Source of the DNA: JBFMDN01 sp040753915 | GTDB taxonomy: Bacteria > Desulfobacterota > Desulfomonilia > Desulfomonilales > Desulfomonilaceae | DNA: 64,000 nucleotides | Direction of reading: 5' to 3' | Assembly: GCA_040753915.1 (NCBI GenBank) | Contig: JBFMDN010000005.1 | Location: forward strand, 1 to 64,000 | Shown here: positions 34,852 through 43,167 of the stretch, piece by piece | How the letters are laid out: each line of letters starts with the position of its first letter | How positions within the stretch are numbered: position 1 is the stretch's first letter | The notes under the pieces: model-generated | What the model was told of the DNA's origin: nothing | What the model saw: the letters and a program-made list of their open reading frames with translations, nothing else | The model's database searches: none | Program-made: the position numbers and the translations under genes

Positions 34852-35415
34852 TCAAAAATCACTCCACTCTCGATGGATGGTCTTGATCATGATGATGAGG
34901 TCGTGGTACTCGCCACGTCGATTTTTCACGTAGTCTCTCAGTACGGCTTGCTCGAAGAAATCGAGCTTGCGGGCCGCATTCATCGCGGGCTCCTCCACTC
35001 CTGACACGAACTCCGCGACCAGTTTTTCGATTCCCATGCTCATAGCCAGTTTTATGGCATCGAGCAGCATCCATGTTCCCAGCCTTTGATGGCGGTACGC
35101 TGGGTCCACTTGGATGCGCAGATGGGCGACGTGTGTCATGCAGTCCGAATGACGCCTGTGTATCCGGACATTCGCTATAATGGTCCCATCCGCTGTCACG
35201 GCCACGAGCGGAATAACGCTCTCAAAGTCCAATCTGCGTATCCAATGGTACATGACCTCGGGATCTGCAACGTTTTCCCTGAGAAACCACCGTTCGTCCT
35301 CTGGGATTCGTTGAAAGAACTCGAGCATCCGCTGTTCGTCCTCAAGGACTAACGGTCGAAGAATTACGGGTACGCCACTCTTGATGACAATCTCTCTTGG
35401 ATAGTTTTCCAGCAT
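34852..35415 (-). CDS. GNAT-family acetyltransferase, partner of the AcuA-like protein
   Basis: The 187-residue protein starts MLENYPREIVIKSGVPVILRPLVLEDEQRM and has a GNAT core with AHLRIQVDPAYRHQRLGTWML as the acetyl-CoA pyrophosphate loop. The form resembles the small GNAT domain found at the C-terminus of Pat-type protein lysine acetyltransferases. ATG 35415 has GAGGAG with 7-nt spacing; the frame to 35466 is longer but unsupported. With the downstream AcuA-like gene it makes a two-gene acetylation unit. Confidence 0.78.
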   Translation of the reverse strand: MLENYPREIVIKSGVPVILRPLVLEDEQRMLEFFQRIPEDERWFLRENVADPEVMYHWIRRLDFESVIPLVAVTADGTIIANVRIHRRHSDCMTHVAHLRIQVDPAYRHQRLGTWMLLDAIKLAMSMGIEKLVAEFVSGVEEPAMNAARKLDFFEQAVLRDYVKNRRGEYHDLIIMIKTIHREWSDF

Positions 35416-35871
35416 TGTGCCGCTCCTCGGGATGAAGTCGGATATGTCGAGCCTCACATCGGGCACGTTTTCACTGCAGAGAATGGAATCGAACCAACCT
35501 GCCGCTCACGGTCCCCCTCTGTGCAATCCAACAGCGTCTGACGCATTCACCGCATGGTAGCGATTGCGTGCTCATGATACCATGCACGAGCGGATGCGTC
35601 AGTCTAATTCCCGTGATGTTGTTGGATCGTCCAGGGTATTCTTTGGAAAGGAGAGTGGGAACACAGGAATGAACGATGTGGCCACGGTGTCAGGTATGGG
35701 CTATAGTCAGGCCCGAACCTGGGGTCCCCCATTCCTCGGCCAAGCCCCGGGGATCTCACACTCAATTTTCTCTTGGGACACTATACGGTTGTCAGAAGAG
35801 GGACTTGGGTTCTAAAATAGGCATCGCAGCACTTCGAAGAAGAAACCACCGGGACAAGGAGGATCAAAGAC
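35416..35871. other. Divergent intergenic region with a nested inverted repeat
   Basis: About 455 bases between the acetyltransferase pair and the winged-helix gene. No supported ORF. It holds the nested inverted repeat at 35541-35601. Confidence 0.4.
35541..35601. promoter_or_regulatory. Nested inverted repeats, candidate operator or RNA structure
   Basis: Inner arms GCATGGTA (35553-35560) and TACCATGC (35579-35586) are perfect; outer arms GACGCAT (35541-35547) and ATGCGTC (35595-35601) are also perfect. The two sets share a centre within a few bases. The position between divergent genes suits a regulatory site for the acetyltransferases or the winged-helix gene. Confidence 0.35.
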
Positions 35872-36057
35872 ATGAACGATAAAGAACAAGCGGTACTGAC
35901 CGCAATGAAGCAAGCGGGCAAACCTGTAAGACCTGGCGATGTGGCCAAGTCTGTGGACTTGGATTCCAAGGAGGTATCCAAGATCATCGACTCCCTCAAG
36001 AAAAAAGGAATGGTCATCTCGCCGAAGAGGTGTTACTACGCTCCGTCGGACACGTGA
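35872..36057 (+). CDS. Small winged-helix-like DNA-binding protein, 61 residues
   Basis: ATG 35872 follows a perfect AAGGAGG with 9-nt spacing. The sequence EQAVLTAMKQAGKPVRPGDVAKSVDLDSKEVSKIIDSLKKKGMVISPKRCYY is a textbook winged helix: helix 1, helix 2, recognition helix, then a wing ending in a Tyr pair. Such single-domain proteins occur in sulfate reducers and methanogens. It could regulate mpl-amrS downstream (84-base gap) or act elsewhere. Confidence 0.75.
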   Translation: MNDKEQAVLTAMKQAGKPVRPGDVAKSVDLDSKEVSKIIDSLKKKGMVISPKRCYYAPSDT

Positions 36058-36141
36058 TTCCCCGTAAAGGTCTGCAGCGGGACAACCCGACGCAACCCCG
36101 CCCTTGACAGAGCCGGAACCGGATGATACCCACGGGAGCCC

Positions 36142-37599
36142 ATGACAAGGATAATCGATCAAGAGACAAAGCTGAAGCAACATCTGCCTGAGTCCCCTCG
36201 CCATGTGCACCTGATGGGAATATGCGGAACGGGAATGAGCGCACTGGCAGGCTTGTTTCATGAGTCTGGCTGCACGGTGACCGGATCTGATCACGGTGTC
36301 TATCCCCCCATAAGCGAGTTTCTCTCAAGGCTGGGGATTTCCGTCAAGGAAGTCTACACCCCGGAAAATCTGGCTCTGAGACCTGACGTGGTAGTCGTAG
36401 GAAACGTCATCCGCCGCGATAATCCGGAAGCGGTTTACCTCGAAGGTTCCGGCATCCCATTCACCTCTATGCCCGTAGCGCTGAGGACCTACTTCATGAA
36501 GGGTAAGAGAAGACTGGTGGTTGCTGGAACTCATGGCAAGACCACGGTGACCTCGATGATCGCCTGGATATTGCGTGAGGCGAATCTGGATCCAGGCTTC
36601 ATGATCGGAGGAATTCCTCTCAATTTCAGGACGAACTACTGGCTGGGAACTGGTGATCTTTTCGTGGTGGAAGGCGACGAATACGATACCGCGTATTTCG
36701 ATAAGGTGCCGAAATTTCTTCATTATGCGCCAGATGTTGCTGTAATCACATCCTGTGAGTTCGACCACGCTGACATTTACCGAAGCCTCGCACAGATTCA
36801 AGATCAGTTCAGGGCTCTTACCCATCTGATCCCGCCGCGAGGAACGCTGATTGCCTGGACGGGTCACCCAAACGTCCTTCAGATAGCGGAGCAGTTCGAC
36901 GGAAGGCTTCTCACCTACGGGCTTGGCTCCGAGTTTCATTGGAGCGTTCGCCAAATGCTGATGGCACCTGACGGCACGCATATCGAGGTAACCAGGGCCG
37001 GCCATCTCGTTGCCACGGGAGCTTTGCCTCTATTCGGCGTTCATAATATTTCAAATGCCCTCGCAGCGATAGCCGTGTGCGCGGAAGTGGGAGTAGACCC
37101 TCAGAATGCTGTCAACGCGTTGGCACGATTTCAGGGCGTTCGTCGCCGTCAGGAAGTCTTGGGCGAACAAGGGGGCATCCTCGTCATAGACGACTTCGCT
37201 CATCATCCCACAGCGGTCGGTGTTACGTGCGCGGCAGTGCGGTCTCGTTTTCCTGCCAGGCGACTCGTGGCAGTATTCGAGCCGAGGACCAATACGAGTA
37301 AGCGTTCTATCTTTCAGGAACAATATGTCGACGCATTTCTAGCGGTCGACGTGATAGTGCTCAGAGAGGCTCGCGATGTGGAGTTGATTCCCGTGGCGCA
37401 GCGATTCAGCTCAGAGAGGTTGGCAAACGATCTCCGAGTCCGGGGAAAAGAGGCTTACTCATTTTCTGACACGGAGGGCATCCTCGCGTTTCTGGCCGAG
37501 ATACTGAGGCAAGGTGACGTAGTGCTGGTCATGTCCAATGGGAGTTTTGACAACGTCGCATCCAGGCTGCTCCGGAGTCTAGGGGAGCACGAACAATGA
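36142..37599 (+). CDS. mpl: UDP-N-acetylmuramate:L-alanyl-gamma-D-glutamyl-meso-diaminopimelate ligase (murein tripeptide ligase)
   Basis: Mpl recycles cell-wall tripeptide by joining it to UDP-MurNAc. The N-terminus HVHLMGICGTGMSALAGL and the ATP loop AGTHGKTTVTSMIAW are those of the Mur ligase family, while FVVEGDEYDTAYFDKVPKFLHY and DDFAHHPTAVG are typical of Mpl rather than MurC. Length (485) fits. The stop overlaps the start of amrS by ATGA, which implies one transcript and coupled translation. Confidence 0.92.
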   Translation: MTRIIDQETKLKQHLPESPRHVHLMGICGTGMSALAGLFHESGCTVTGSDHGVYPPISEFLSRLGISVKEVYTPENLALRPDVVVVGNVIRRDNPEAVYLEGSGIPFTSMPVALRTYFMKGKRRLVVAGTHGKTTVTSMIAWILREANLDPGFMIGGIPLNFRTNYWLGTGDLFVVEGDEYDTAYFDKVPKFLHYAPDVAVITSCEFDHADIYRSLAQIQDQFRALTHLIPPRGTLIAWTGHPNVLQIAEQFDGRLLTYGLGSEFHWSVRQMLMAPDGTHIEVTRAGHLVATGALPLFGVHNISNALAAIAVCAEVGVDPQNAVNALARFQGVRRRQEVLGEQGGILVIDDFAHHPTAVGVTCAAVRSRFPARRLVAVFEPRTNTSKRSIFQEQYVDAFLAVDVIVLREARDVELIPVAQRFSSERLANDLRVRGKEAYSFSDTEGILAFLAEILRQGDVVLVMSNGSFDNVASRLLRSLGEHEQ

Positions 37600-38609
37600 A
37601 AGAAGCGCTCCTGTACGAGAAGTTGGAGTCAGAGAAGGTCAAATGCTATCTTTGTCGCCACGGCTGTGTGATCAAAGACGGCAAGAGAGGCCTCTGCGGG
37701 GTTCGAGAAAATCGTGAGGGAACACTCTTCACTCTGGTCTACGACAGGGTAGTCTCCACCAACGTCGATCCCATCGAGAAAAAGCCGATTTTTCATCTTG
37801 CCCCGGGGAGCAGATCCTTCTCCATAGCCACGGTTGGCTGCAACTTCTTCTGCTCCTTTTGCCAGAATTACTCCATTTCCCAGATGCCCAGGGATCGCGG
37901 TCGCATCGAGGGCGACCATTACACTCCGGAAGACATCGTAAGACTCGCGATCGGGAGCGGATGTCAATCTATCTCCTTCACGTACACCGAGCCCACCATC
38001 TTCTATGAGCTAGCCAAGGAGACAATGGTTCAGGCCCACAAATTCGATCTCCTCAACGTGTTCGTCACCAACGGATATATGACCCGTGAAATGCTCGACG
38101 ATTGCAGAGGACTCCTGGACGCAGCAAACGTGGACTTGAAGGCCTTCAACGATGAATTCTACACCCAGTACTGTAAAGCCAAGCGGGAAGGAGTCATGGA
38201 CTCCCTCCGATACATGAAGGAGTTGGGCATCTGGTTGGAAATAACAACCCTTCTCATCCCTACGCTCAATGACAATCTCGATGAGGTACGGGAAATGGCA
38301 CGATTCATCCGCAGAGAGTTGGGTGAGGAGACGCCGTGGCACGTGAGCAGATTCTATCCTCAGTACAAGGAGCTTTCGCTGCCTCCTACTGCTGTGGAAG
38401 CCGTGCGCAAGGCCAGACAAATAGGACTAGATGAAGGGTTGCATTACGTGTACACCGGCAACATTCCCGGAGATGGGGGCGAGAAGACCGCATGCCCTGT
38501 TTGTTCGAAGCTTCTCATCGACCGAATGGGGTACAGAATCGGATCATATTCCGTCGAGAGCGGAAGGTGCCCAGGGTGCGGGCACCGAATTCCCGGAATC
38601 AAGCTGTGA
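37596..38609 (+). CDS. amrS: AmmeMemoRadiSam system radical SAM enzyme
   Basis: The 337-residue protein begins with a CYLCRHGCVIKDGKRGLCGVR cysteine-rich segment and has the radical SAM motif CNFFCSFC, the PIFHLAPGS stretch and IPGDGGEKTACPVC zinc-type C-terminus that mark AmrS. AmrS belongs with the Memo-like AmrB and AMMECR1-like AmrA proteins in an uncharacterised system; those partners are not in this window. It overlaps mpl by four bases. Confidence 0.9.
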   Translation: MKEALLYEKLESEKVKCYLCRHGCVIKDGKRGLCGVRENREGTLFTLVYDRVVSTNVDPIEKKPIFHLAPGSRSFSIATVGCNFFCSFCQNYSISQMPRDRGRIEGDHYTPEDIVRLAIGSGCQSISFTYTEPTIFYELAKETMVQAHKFDLLNVFVTNGYMTREMLDDCRGLLDAANVDLKAFNDEFYTQYCKAKREGVMDSLRYMKELGIWLEITTLLIPTLNDNLDEVREMARFIRRELGEETPWHVSRFYPQYKELSLPPTAVEAVRKARQIGLDEGLHYVYTGNIPGDGGEKTACPVCSKLLIDRMGYRIGSYSVESGRCPGCGHRIPGIKL

Positions 38610-38623
38610 GATATGGGGAGTGT

Positions 38624-39280
38624 ATGGTAAGAAATAGGGACATTCTTGTTTCTCCTTCGATCCTGTCAGCCGACTTCACTCGACTTGGAGAAGAAATACG
38701 GGCAGTGGAGCACGCGGGGGCCGATTGGCTCCATGTGGACGTCATGGACGGCCATTTTGTTCCCAATATCACCATTGGACCCATGATCGTCCAGGCCGCC
38801 AAGAGCGTGGCGCACATCCCCCTGGATGTGCATTTGATGATCTCCGAGCCGGACCAGTATCTGGAGGCTTTCCAGGAAGCCGGGTCGGACATCCTCACCG
38901 TCCATCCCGAGGCGACGCATCATCTGCATAGGACTCTCACGAGAATCCGAGAGCTCGGCATGAAAGCCGGCGCAGCTTTAAACCCGTCCACAAGTCTCGG
39001 TGCGGTCCGCCACGTGCTTGCAGAGCTTGACGTGCTGATGCTCATGACGGTGAACCCCGGTTTCGGCGGTCAGTCGTTTATCCCGACCATGCTATCCAAA
39101 GTGCAGGAAGCTCGCAGGATGATAGATGAATCCGGGCACTACATCCTCTTGGAGGTAGACGGCGGAGTTAGCCCGGGCACCGCCCCTGATTTGAAAGAGC
39201 GTGGTGCGGACGTTTTCGTCGCGGGCAGTGCGGTGTTCGGACGTCCGCCCTATGACAAGGCAATTCGTGAGCTCCGCTGA
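38624..39280 (+). CDS. rpe: Ribulose-phosphate 3-epimerase
   Basis: Rpe interconverts ribulose-5-phosphate and xylulose-5-phosphate. Family signatures seen: VSPSILSADFTRLGEEI, WLHVDVMDGHFVPNITIGP (metal His and Asp), DVHLMI, MTVNPGFGGQSF, and LEVDGGVSPGTAPDL. At 218 residues it is standard. The ATG 38624 has only a close GGGGAG (3-nt spacing); the frame is open upstream to 38492 through the end of amrS but that N-terminus is not family-like. Likely cotranscribed with amrS. Confidence 0.95.
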   Translation: MVRNRDILVSPSILSADFTRLGEEIRAVEHAGADWLHVDVMDGHFVPNITIGPMIVQAAKSVAHIPLDVHLMISEPDQYLEAFQEAGSDILTVHPEATHHLHRTLTRIRELGMKAGAALNPSTSLGAVRHVLAELDVLMLMTVNPGFGGQSFIPTMLSKVQEARRMIDESGHYILLEVDGGVSPGTAPDLKERGADVFVAGSAVFGRPPYDKAIRELR

Positions 39281-39384
39281 CTGTCTCGCGACGGTCCGCG
39301 CACGAAGCTGTTAAAATCCGGCGCAAGGAAGCCCTTGGAATCTGCGCGCATTGACGAGACTTCCCGTTCAAAGACTGGGAAGCA

Positions 39385-41142
39385 GTGAAAGCAAGGTCTG
39401 ACATGAAACGAGCACGAATCGTCGCGGTTTTCGGCCTACTTGCAGCGCTCATGCTGTCCATAGAACCGCTGTCTCTCGCCTCCCCACCCCGAAATTTCCA
39501 GCCTGACCCGGCTACTATCGTGGTTCCAGATCCGGACCAGGATCCAGGCCTCTACTTTCTCCTGGCGGAACGGTATCAAGCTGCCGGAGACACGGAAAAT
39601 GCTCTTCGGTATTTCCGCAAAGCGCTTGAGTTGGATCCCACATCAGCGTACCTGAACATTCGTGTGGCGACCCTTCTCGCAAGAAGTCGAAAGCTGGCCG
39701 ATGCCCTGATCATGGCGAGAGCAGCGACAATCTACGATCCTGCGAACGAGGAGGCACACTCCCTCCTGGGGAAGATATACGCCGTCACCGGAGACCGCAA
39801 CAGAGCAGTGGAAGCCTATAGCAGGGCGCTGGATCTCAAGCCGGGGGACAGAGATCTCTACGTGTTTCTCGGCTCTCTCCAGGCGTCCCAAAAACAATTT
39901 CCAGAAGCCGAAAAGACCTTCCGAAAGATGATAGAGCAGTTTCCCCAGGAAAAGGAGGGCTACTTCTACCTCGGGAAAGTCCTCGTAGAGAGCAAACAGT
40001 ACGACAAGGCAGTCGAGGTTTTCTCCGAGCTGCTCGACACTCAAGAGGAAAGCAGTGCCCAAGCTCATTTCGAATTGGGAGCCATCTACCTCCTGGAGGA
40101 GAAACACGACAAGGCCGAGCACCATTTTAAGGAAGCCGTACGACTCGATCCGTTCAACATTAACGCCAGGTTGAACTTGGGACAAGTGCTCGCCAATCAG
40201 AAGAAATATGACGAATCATACAAAGTATTCGAGGAGCTTGCCAAGCTCGCCCCATCCAATTTGCGCATCCAAATCAACATGGCCCTCATATTGGCCGAGC
40301 AGAAACAATTCGACAAGGCCAAGGAAAAACTCGACAAGATTCTGAAGACCAAGCCCGGCTGGGATCAGGTGAGGTTTCATCTCGGCAGAATACTCAGAGA
40401 GCAAGGCAAAATCGAGGAAGCTGAGAAGGAATTCGTTCAAATCCGCAAAGAGGATCCCACGTACGTAAACTCTCGGATAATGCTAGCCATTATGTTCCTG
40501 AGATCCAGGGACTACGCGAAGGCTATCCGGTACGTGAACGAGGCTTCGGAATCGGACCCTCAGGATGCTGATGTCCTTCATATCAAGGGATCGGTGCTCG
40601 AAGAGCTCAACCGGTATCAGGAGGCAATGGTTGCCTACAAGCAGGCGCTTGAGTCAGATCCGAAAAACCCGCGAATCATGTATTCCTTGGGCAACGTATT
40701 GGAGAAGAGCGGTCGACGCAAAGAGAGTATGGCTCTCATGGCAAAGATCCTCGAGATCAACCCGGACGATGCGAGCGCCCTTAACTTCATGGGATACACG
40801 CTGGCAGTGGAAGGCAAAGACATAGAGAAGGCAGAGAAGCTCGTTCGCAAAGCTCTCGAGATTAAACCGGATGACGGTTATATTCTGGATTCTCTCGCTT
40901 GGGTGCTCCACAAGCAGGGCAAGAACGATGAGGCCCTCGAGTACCTTCAGAAAGCGATCTCAAGAGTGAAGGCTGATCCTATCGTGGCAGAGCATCTCGG
41001 GGATTTGCTCCTAATCAAGAATCAGAAAAAGGAAGCCGCGGAAGCTTATCGCAAATCACTCGAGATCAATCCTGACAACATCGTGGTACAAAATAAGTTA
41101 CGCAAGATAGAGGAGCATGACTTGCCATCCAACGCGAAGTAG
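39385..41142 (+). CDS. Exported TPR-repeat protein, ~585 residues
   Basis: A signal peptide (hydrophobic AVFGLLAALMLSIEPLSLA, cut near residue 34) is followed by about 14 TPR repeats of 34 residues (for example LRYFRKALELDPTSAYLNIRVA, AVEAYSRALDLKPGD, AMVAYKQALESDPKNP), ending in a DLPSNAK tail. TPR solenoids bind proteins; export to the periplasm suggests an assembly or outer-membrane scaffold. GTG 39385 or ATG 39403 may be the start. The MltD-like gene follows after 123 bases. Confidence 0.85.
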   Translation: MKARSDMKRARIVAVFGLLAALMLSIEPLSLASPPRNFQPDPATIVVPDPDQDPGLYFLLAERYQAAGDTENALRYFRKALELDPTSAYLNIRVATLLARSRKLADALIMARAATIYDPANEEAHSLLGKIYAVTGDRNRAVEAYSRALDLKPGDRDLYVFLGSLQASQKQFPEAEKTFRKMIEQFPQEKEGYFYLGKVLVESKQYDKAVEVFSELLDTQEESSAQAHFELGAIYLLEEKHDKAEHHFKEAVRLDPFNINARLNLGQVLANQKKYDESYKVFEELAKLAPSNLRIQINMALILAEQKQFDKAKEKLDKILKTKPGWDQVRFHLGRILREQGKIEEAEKEFVQIRKEDPTYVNSRIMLAIMFLRSRDYAKAIRYVNEASESDPQDADVLHIKGSVLEELNRYQEAMVAYKQALESDPKNPRIMYSLGNVLEKSGRRKESMALMAKILEINPDDASALNFMGYTLAVEGKDIEKAEKLVRKALEIKPDDGYILDSLAWVLHKQGKNDEALEYLQKAISRVKADPIVAEHLGDLLLIKNQKKEAAEAYRKSLEINPDNIVVQNKLRKIEEHDLPSNAK

Positions 41143-41265
41143 GAGGCCCGTGGCATGCCGGAAAATTGTCCTTCCCCGCACGGCTTCAAAACCGGCCGTC
41201 CAAGGTGTCGGACTTCTCGATCCACCAGCCCGTGACTCGGACTGCTAGGCGCTCCGGGGGAAAGA

Positions 41266-42285
41266 TTGCCGTTCAAAAGCCTGACATCCAATGTCCTGAC
41301 TGCGCTGTTCGTGATCTGTGTCCCCTTGATCACGATCGTCACTATGTCATACGAGTCCCTTGCTGCCGGTCCCCGTAAAGAAGAGATTCCGCTACCCAGG
41401 CCGAGGTACGGGCTTCCAGCCGAGTTGGGAACCAAGGAGCTCAGATTCGCGGGCGAGCGGATTCCTCTAGAGCGAAAGGACGTTCGATCGCGTGTCCTCT
41501 CTCAAATAAATTTCCTTCTGCTCGACGCGCGGAGCGTCCTCTCTCTCTGGCTGACTGACGATTTGCAATATGCATGGATTTTCCAGGAAATCTTTCAGAA
41601 GGAAGGGCTGCCAAAGGAATTCGTTCTTCTCGCTCCCATCCTGTCGAGAATGAAGAGACCTGGAGACAAAGTGCGGCAGGGAGGGATTTGGGCACTGGAG
41701 ACGCCGTGCGGAGCTGAGAGCGGAGTGCCCATGTCCGCCAGCGACTCGCATGACGATAGAATGGACGTGGAGCTGTCTACGAAATGTTTCTCTGTCCAGA
41801 TCAAGCAATTGCGAAAAGAGCTCTCCGATAGCGGATGGCTTATGACGGTCGCAGCGTACATGAGCTCCAAAAAAACAGTGGAGGATCTCCGGCGAGTCTG
41901 GAATGCACAATCGTTTTGGGATATCCCCTTCACGGAAAGTCCCGACGTTCTCGTGCCCAGGTGGATAGCTTTGTGGCTGATCTACTCCTACCCAAGCACC
42001 TACGATCTTGACCTGAAGCCGCCTCAGCCGATCACGTTCGATCAGGTGAAGGGAGTGGTTCTCGCTAAAGACTTGCCGGTCGCTGAAGTGGCGCGGATTC
42101 TTGGCGTACCTCCTCGGATTGTCCTCGATCTCAATCCAAAGATCAAACCATCTTCCGGAATCTTTAGTGCCCGGGAAAATGGCAGGCAAGCCGTGCACAC
42201 GATCACTGCCCCGCGAGGCAAGGGGCAGCTTCTCGTCAAGGCGCTGAAGGAAAAAGGATACCTAGCCGCCAAGCCGGGCAAATGA
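41266..42285 (+). CDS. MltD-like lytic transglycosylase homologue lacking the catalytic glutamate
   Basis: Residues ~70-240 follow the MltD pattern: QYAWIFQEIFQKEGLPKEF aligns with the YI-x-GLPxEL helix, but where MltD has LPxIES the sequence is LAPILSRM, so the catalytic Glu is missing. GGIWALETPCG stands for the AxGLWQFxPxTG motif, DDRMDVELST for DERxD, and VAAYMSSKK for AAYN. The C-terminus (VKGVVLAKDLPVAEVARILGV) resembles LysM-like repeats that bind peptidoglycan. It starts at TTG 41266 after GGGGGA and has a signal-anchor stretch. A cell-wall-binding pseudoenzyme is likely. Confidence 0.7.
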   Translation: MPFKSLTSNVLTALFVICVPLITIVTMSYESLAAGPRKEEIPLPRPRYGLPAELGTKELRFAGERIPLERKDVRSRVLSQINFLLLDARSVLSLWLTDDLQYAWIFQEIFQKEGLPKEFVLLAPILSRMKRPGDKVRQGGIWALETPCGAESGVPMSASDSHDDRMDVELSTKCFSVQIKQLRKELSDSGWLMTVAAYMSSKKTVEDLRRVWNAQSFWDIPFTESPDVLVPRWIALWLIYSYPSTYDLDLKPPQPITFDQVKGVVLAKDLPVAEVARILGVPPRIVLDLNPKIKPSSGIFSARENGRQAVHTITAPRGKGQLLVKALKEKGYLAAKPGK

Positions 42286-42404
42286 CCCGCTCGCATCCCT
42301 TCGCGCACGGCCTGCAACGGTGCATCTATCCGAGCCGGAAACGGACCGGTTTCTTCCGATCCCTTTCAAGTGCCGGTTCTCTCCATCGCGGTCCCGGGAA
42401 TCGT

Positions 42405-42433
42405 CTTGACTCCAGGAGGAAAAGGGCTTACCC
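42405..42433 (+). promoter_or_regulatory. Putative heat-shock-type promoter of hsp20
   Basis: CTTGACT (42405-42411), 15 nt and CTTACCC (42427-42433), close in form to the pair upstream of dnaK (CTTGACA-N14-CTTATCT). It is about 65 bases before the hsp20 start. Confidence 0.4.
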
Positions 42434-42498
42434 TTTGGTGGAGGTTTTGGACGAAACTTGCAACAAACTGACCAATTTTCTCAACCGGGAGAGACGCC

Positions 42499-42948
42499 AT
42501 GACGCTTAATCGATGGGATCCCCTGCGGGATCTGTTGAACGTCCAAGAAAGAGTCCATCGCATAATCGGCCATGCTACAGAAGAATGGATCGCGCGGAGA
42601 CCAACGGTTTGGCGCCCGGTTGTGGATGTGCTGGAAACGCCCGAAGCCTACATATTCAGAGCTGAGTTGCCGGGGGTGGGTCGAGAAAACATTAATATTG
42701 AGGTGGTCGGCAATCGCCTGAGATTGTCGGGCGAACGGCCCCTCAAATCGGATCCTGCGATAGCAGCGTACCACAGCGTCGAGCGAGCTCACGGGCTGTT
42801 TGAGCGGACATTTACCATGGCCGCAGAAGTAGATGCCGAGAAGGCCCAGGCATCCTATTGCGACGGCCTGCTGGAAGTCATTCTTCCCAAGGCGGAACAA
42901 CACAAGGGGGGCAAGCTTTACGTGGTGTGTTGTGAGGAAGATGGATAG
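42499..42948 (+). CDS. Hsp20 / small heat shock protein
   Basis: The 149-residue protein has the alpha-crystallin domain: WRPVVDVLETPEAYIFRAELPGV at the first strands, GNRLRLSGER, HSVERAHGLFERTFTM, and the GLLEVILPKAE end. The N-terminus MTLNRWDPLRDLL is typical. Such proteins hold unfolded proteins without ATP. GGGAGAG precedes ATG 42499. The following plus-strand gene is a DnaJ-type co-chaperone, so a stress-response pair is plausible. Confidence 0.95.
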   Translation: MTLNRWDPLRDLLNVQERVHRIIGHATEEWIARRPTVWRPVVDVLETPEAYIFRAELPGVGRENINIEVVGNRLRLSGERPLKSDPAIAAYHSVERAHGLFERTFTMAAEVDAEKAQASYCDGLLEVILPKAEQHKGGKLYVVCCEEDG

Positions 42949-43167
42949 TTAGACGCTTGTGCGTTCCCGGTGAATACCGGCTCCAGTGCCGCTCGAGCCA
43001 GCGGTAGAACAGATGTTCCCCAATAGTGGAGAATGGGGGCGACTAAGCTACAATACGGTGACTATGAGCGCCATTCATCAGTGTCGAAGGCTAGCAAGCC
43101 TCCGATGCACACGTTGTGAAGACAGGGGGCAAGGTCTCCGAACCGCGCCTGTTGGAGTTGCAAAATT

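Noticed and set aside
35480..35560. GGTTCGATTCC-like T-loop sequence on the minus strand, as in a tRNA
   Set aside because: The flanking bases do not pair into a T-stem and no anticodon or acceptor arm can be drawn.
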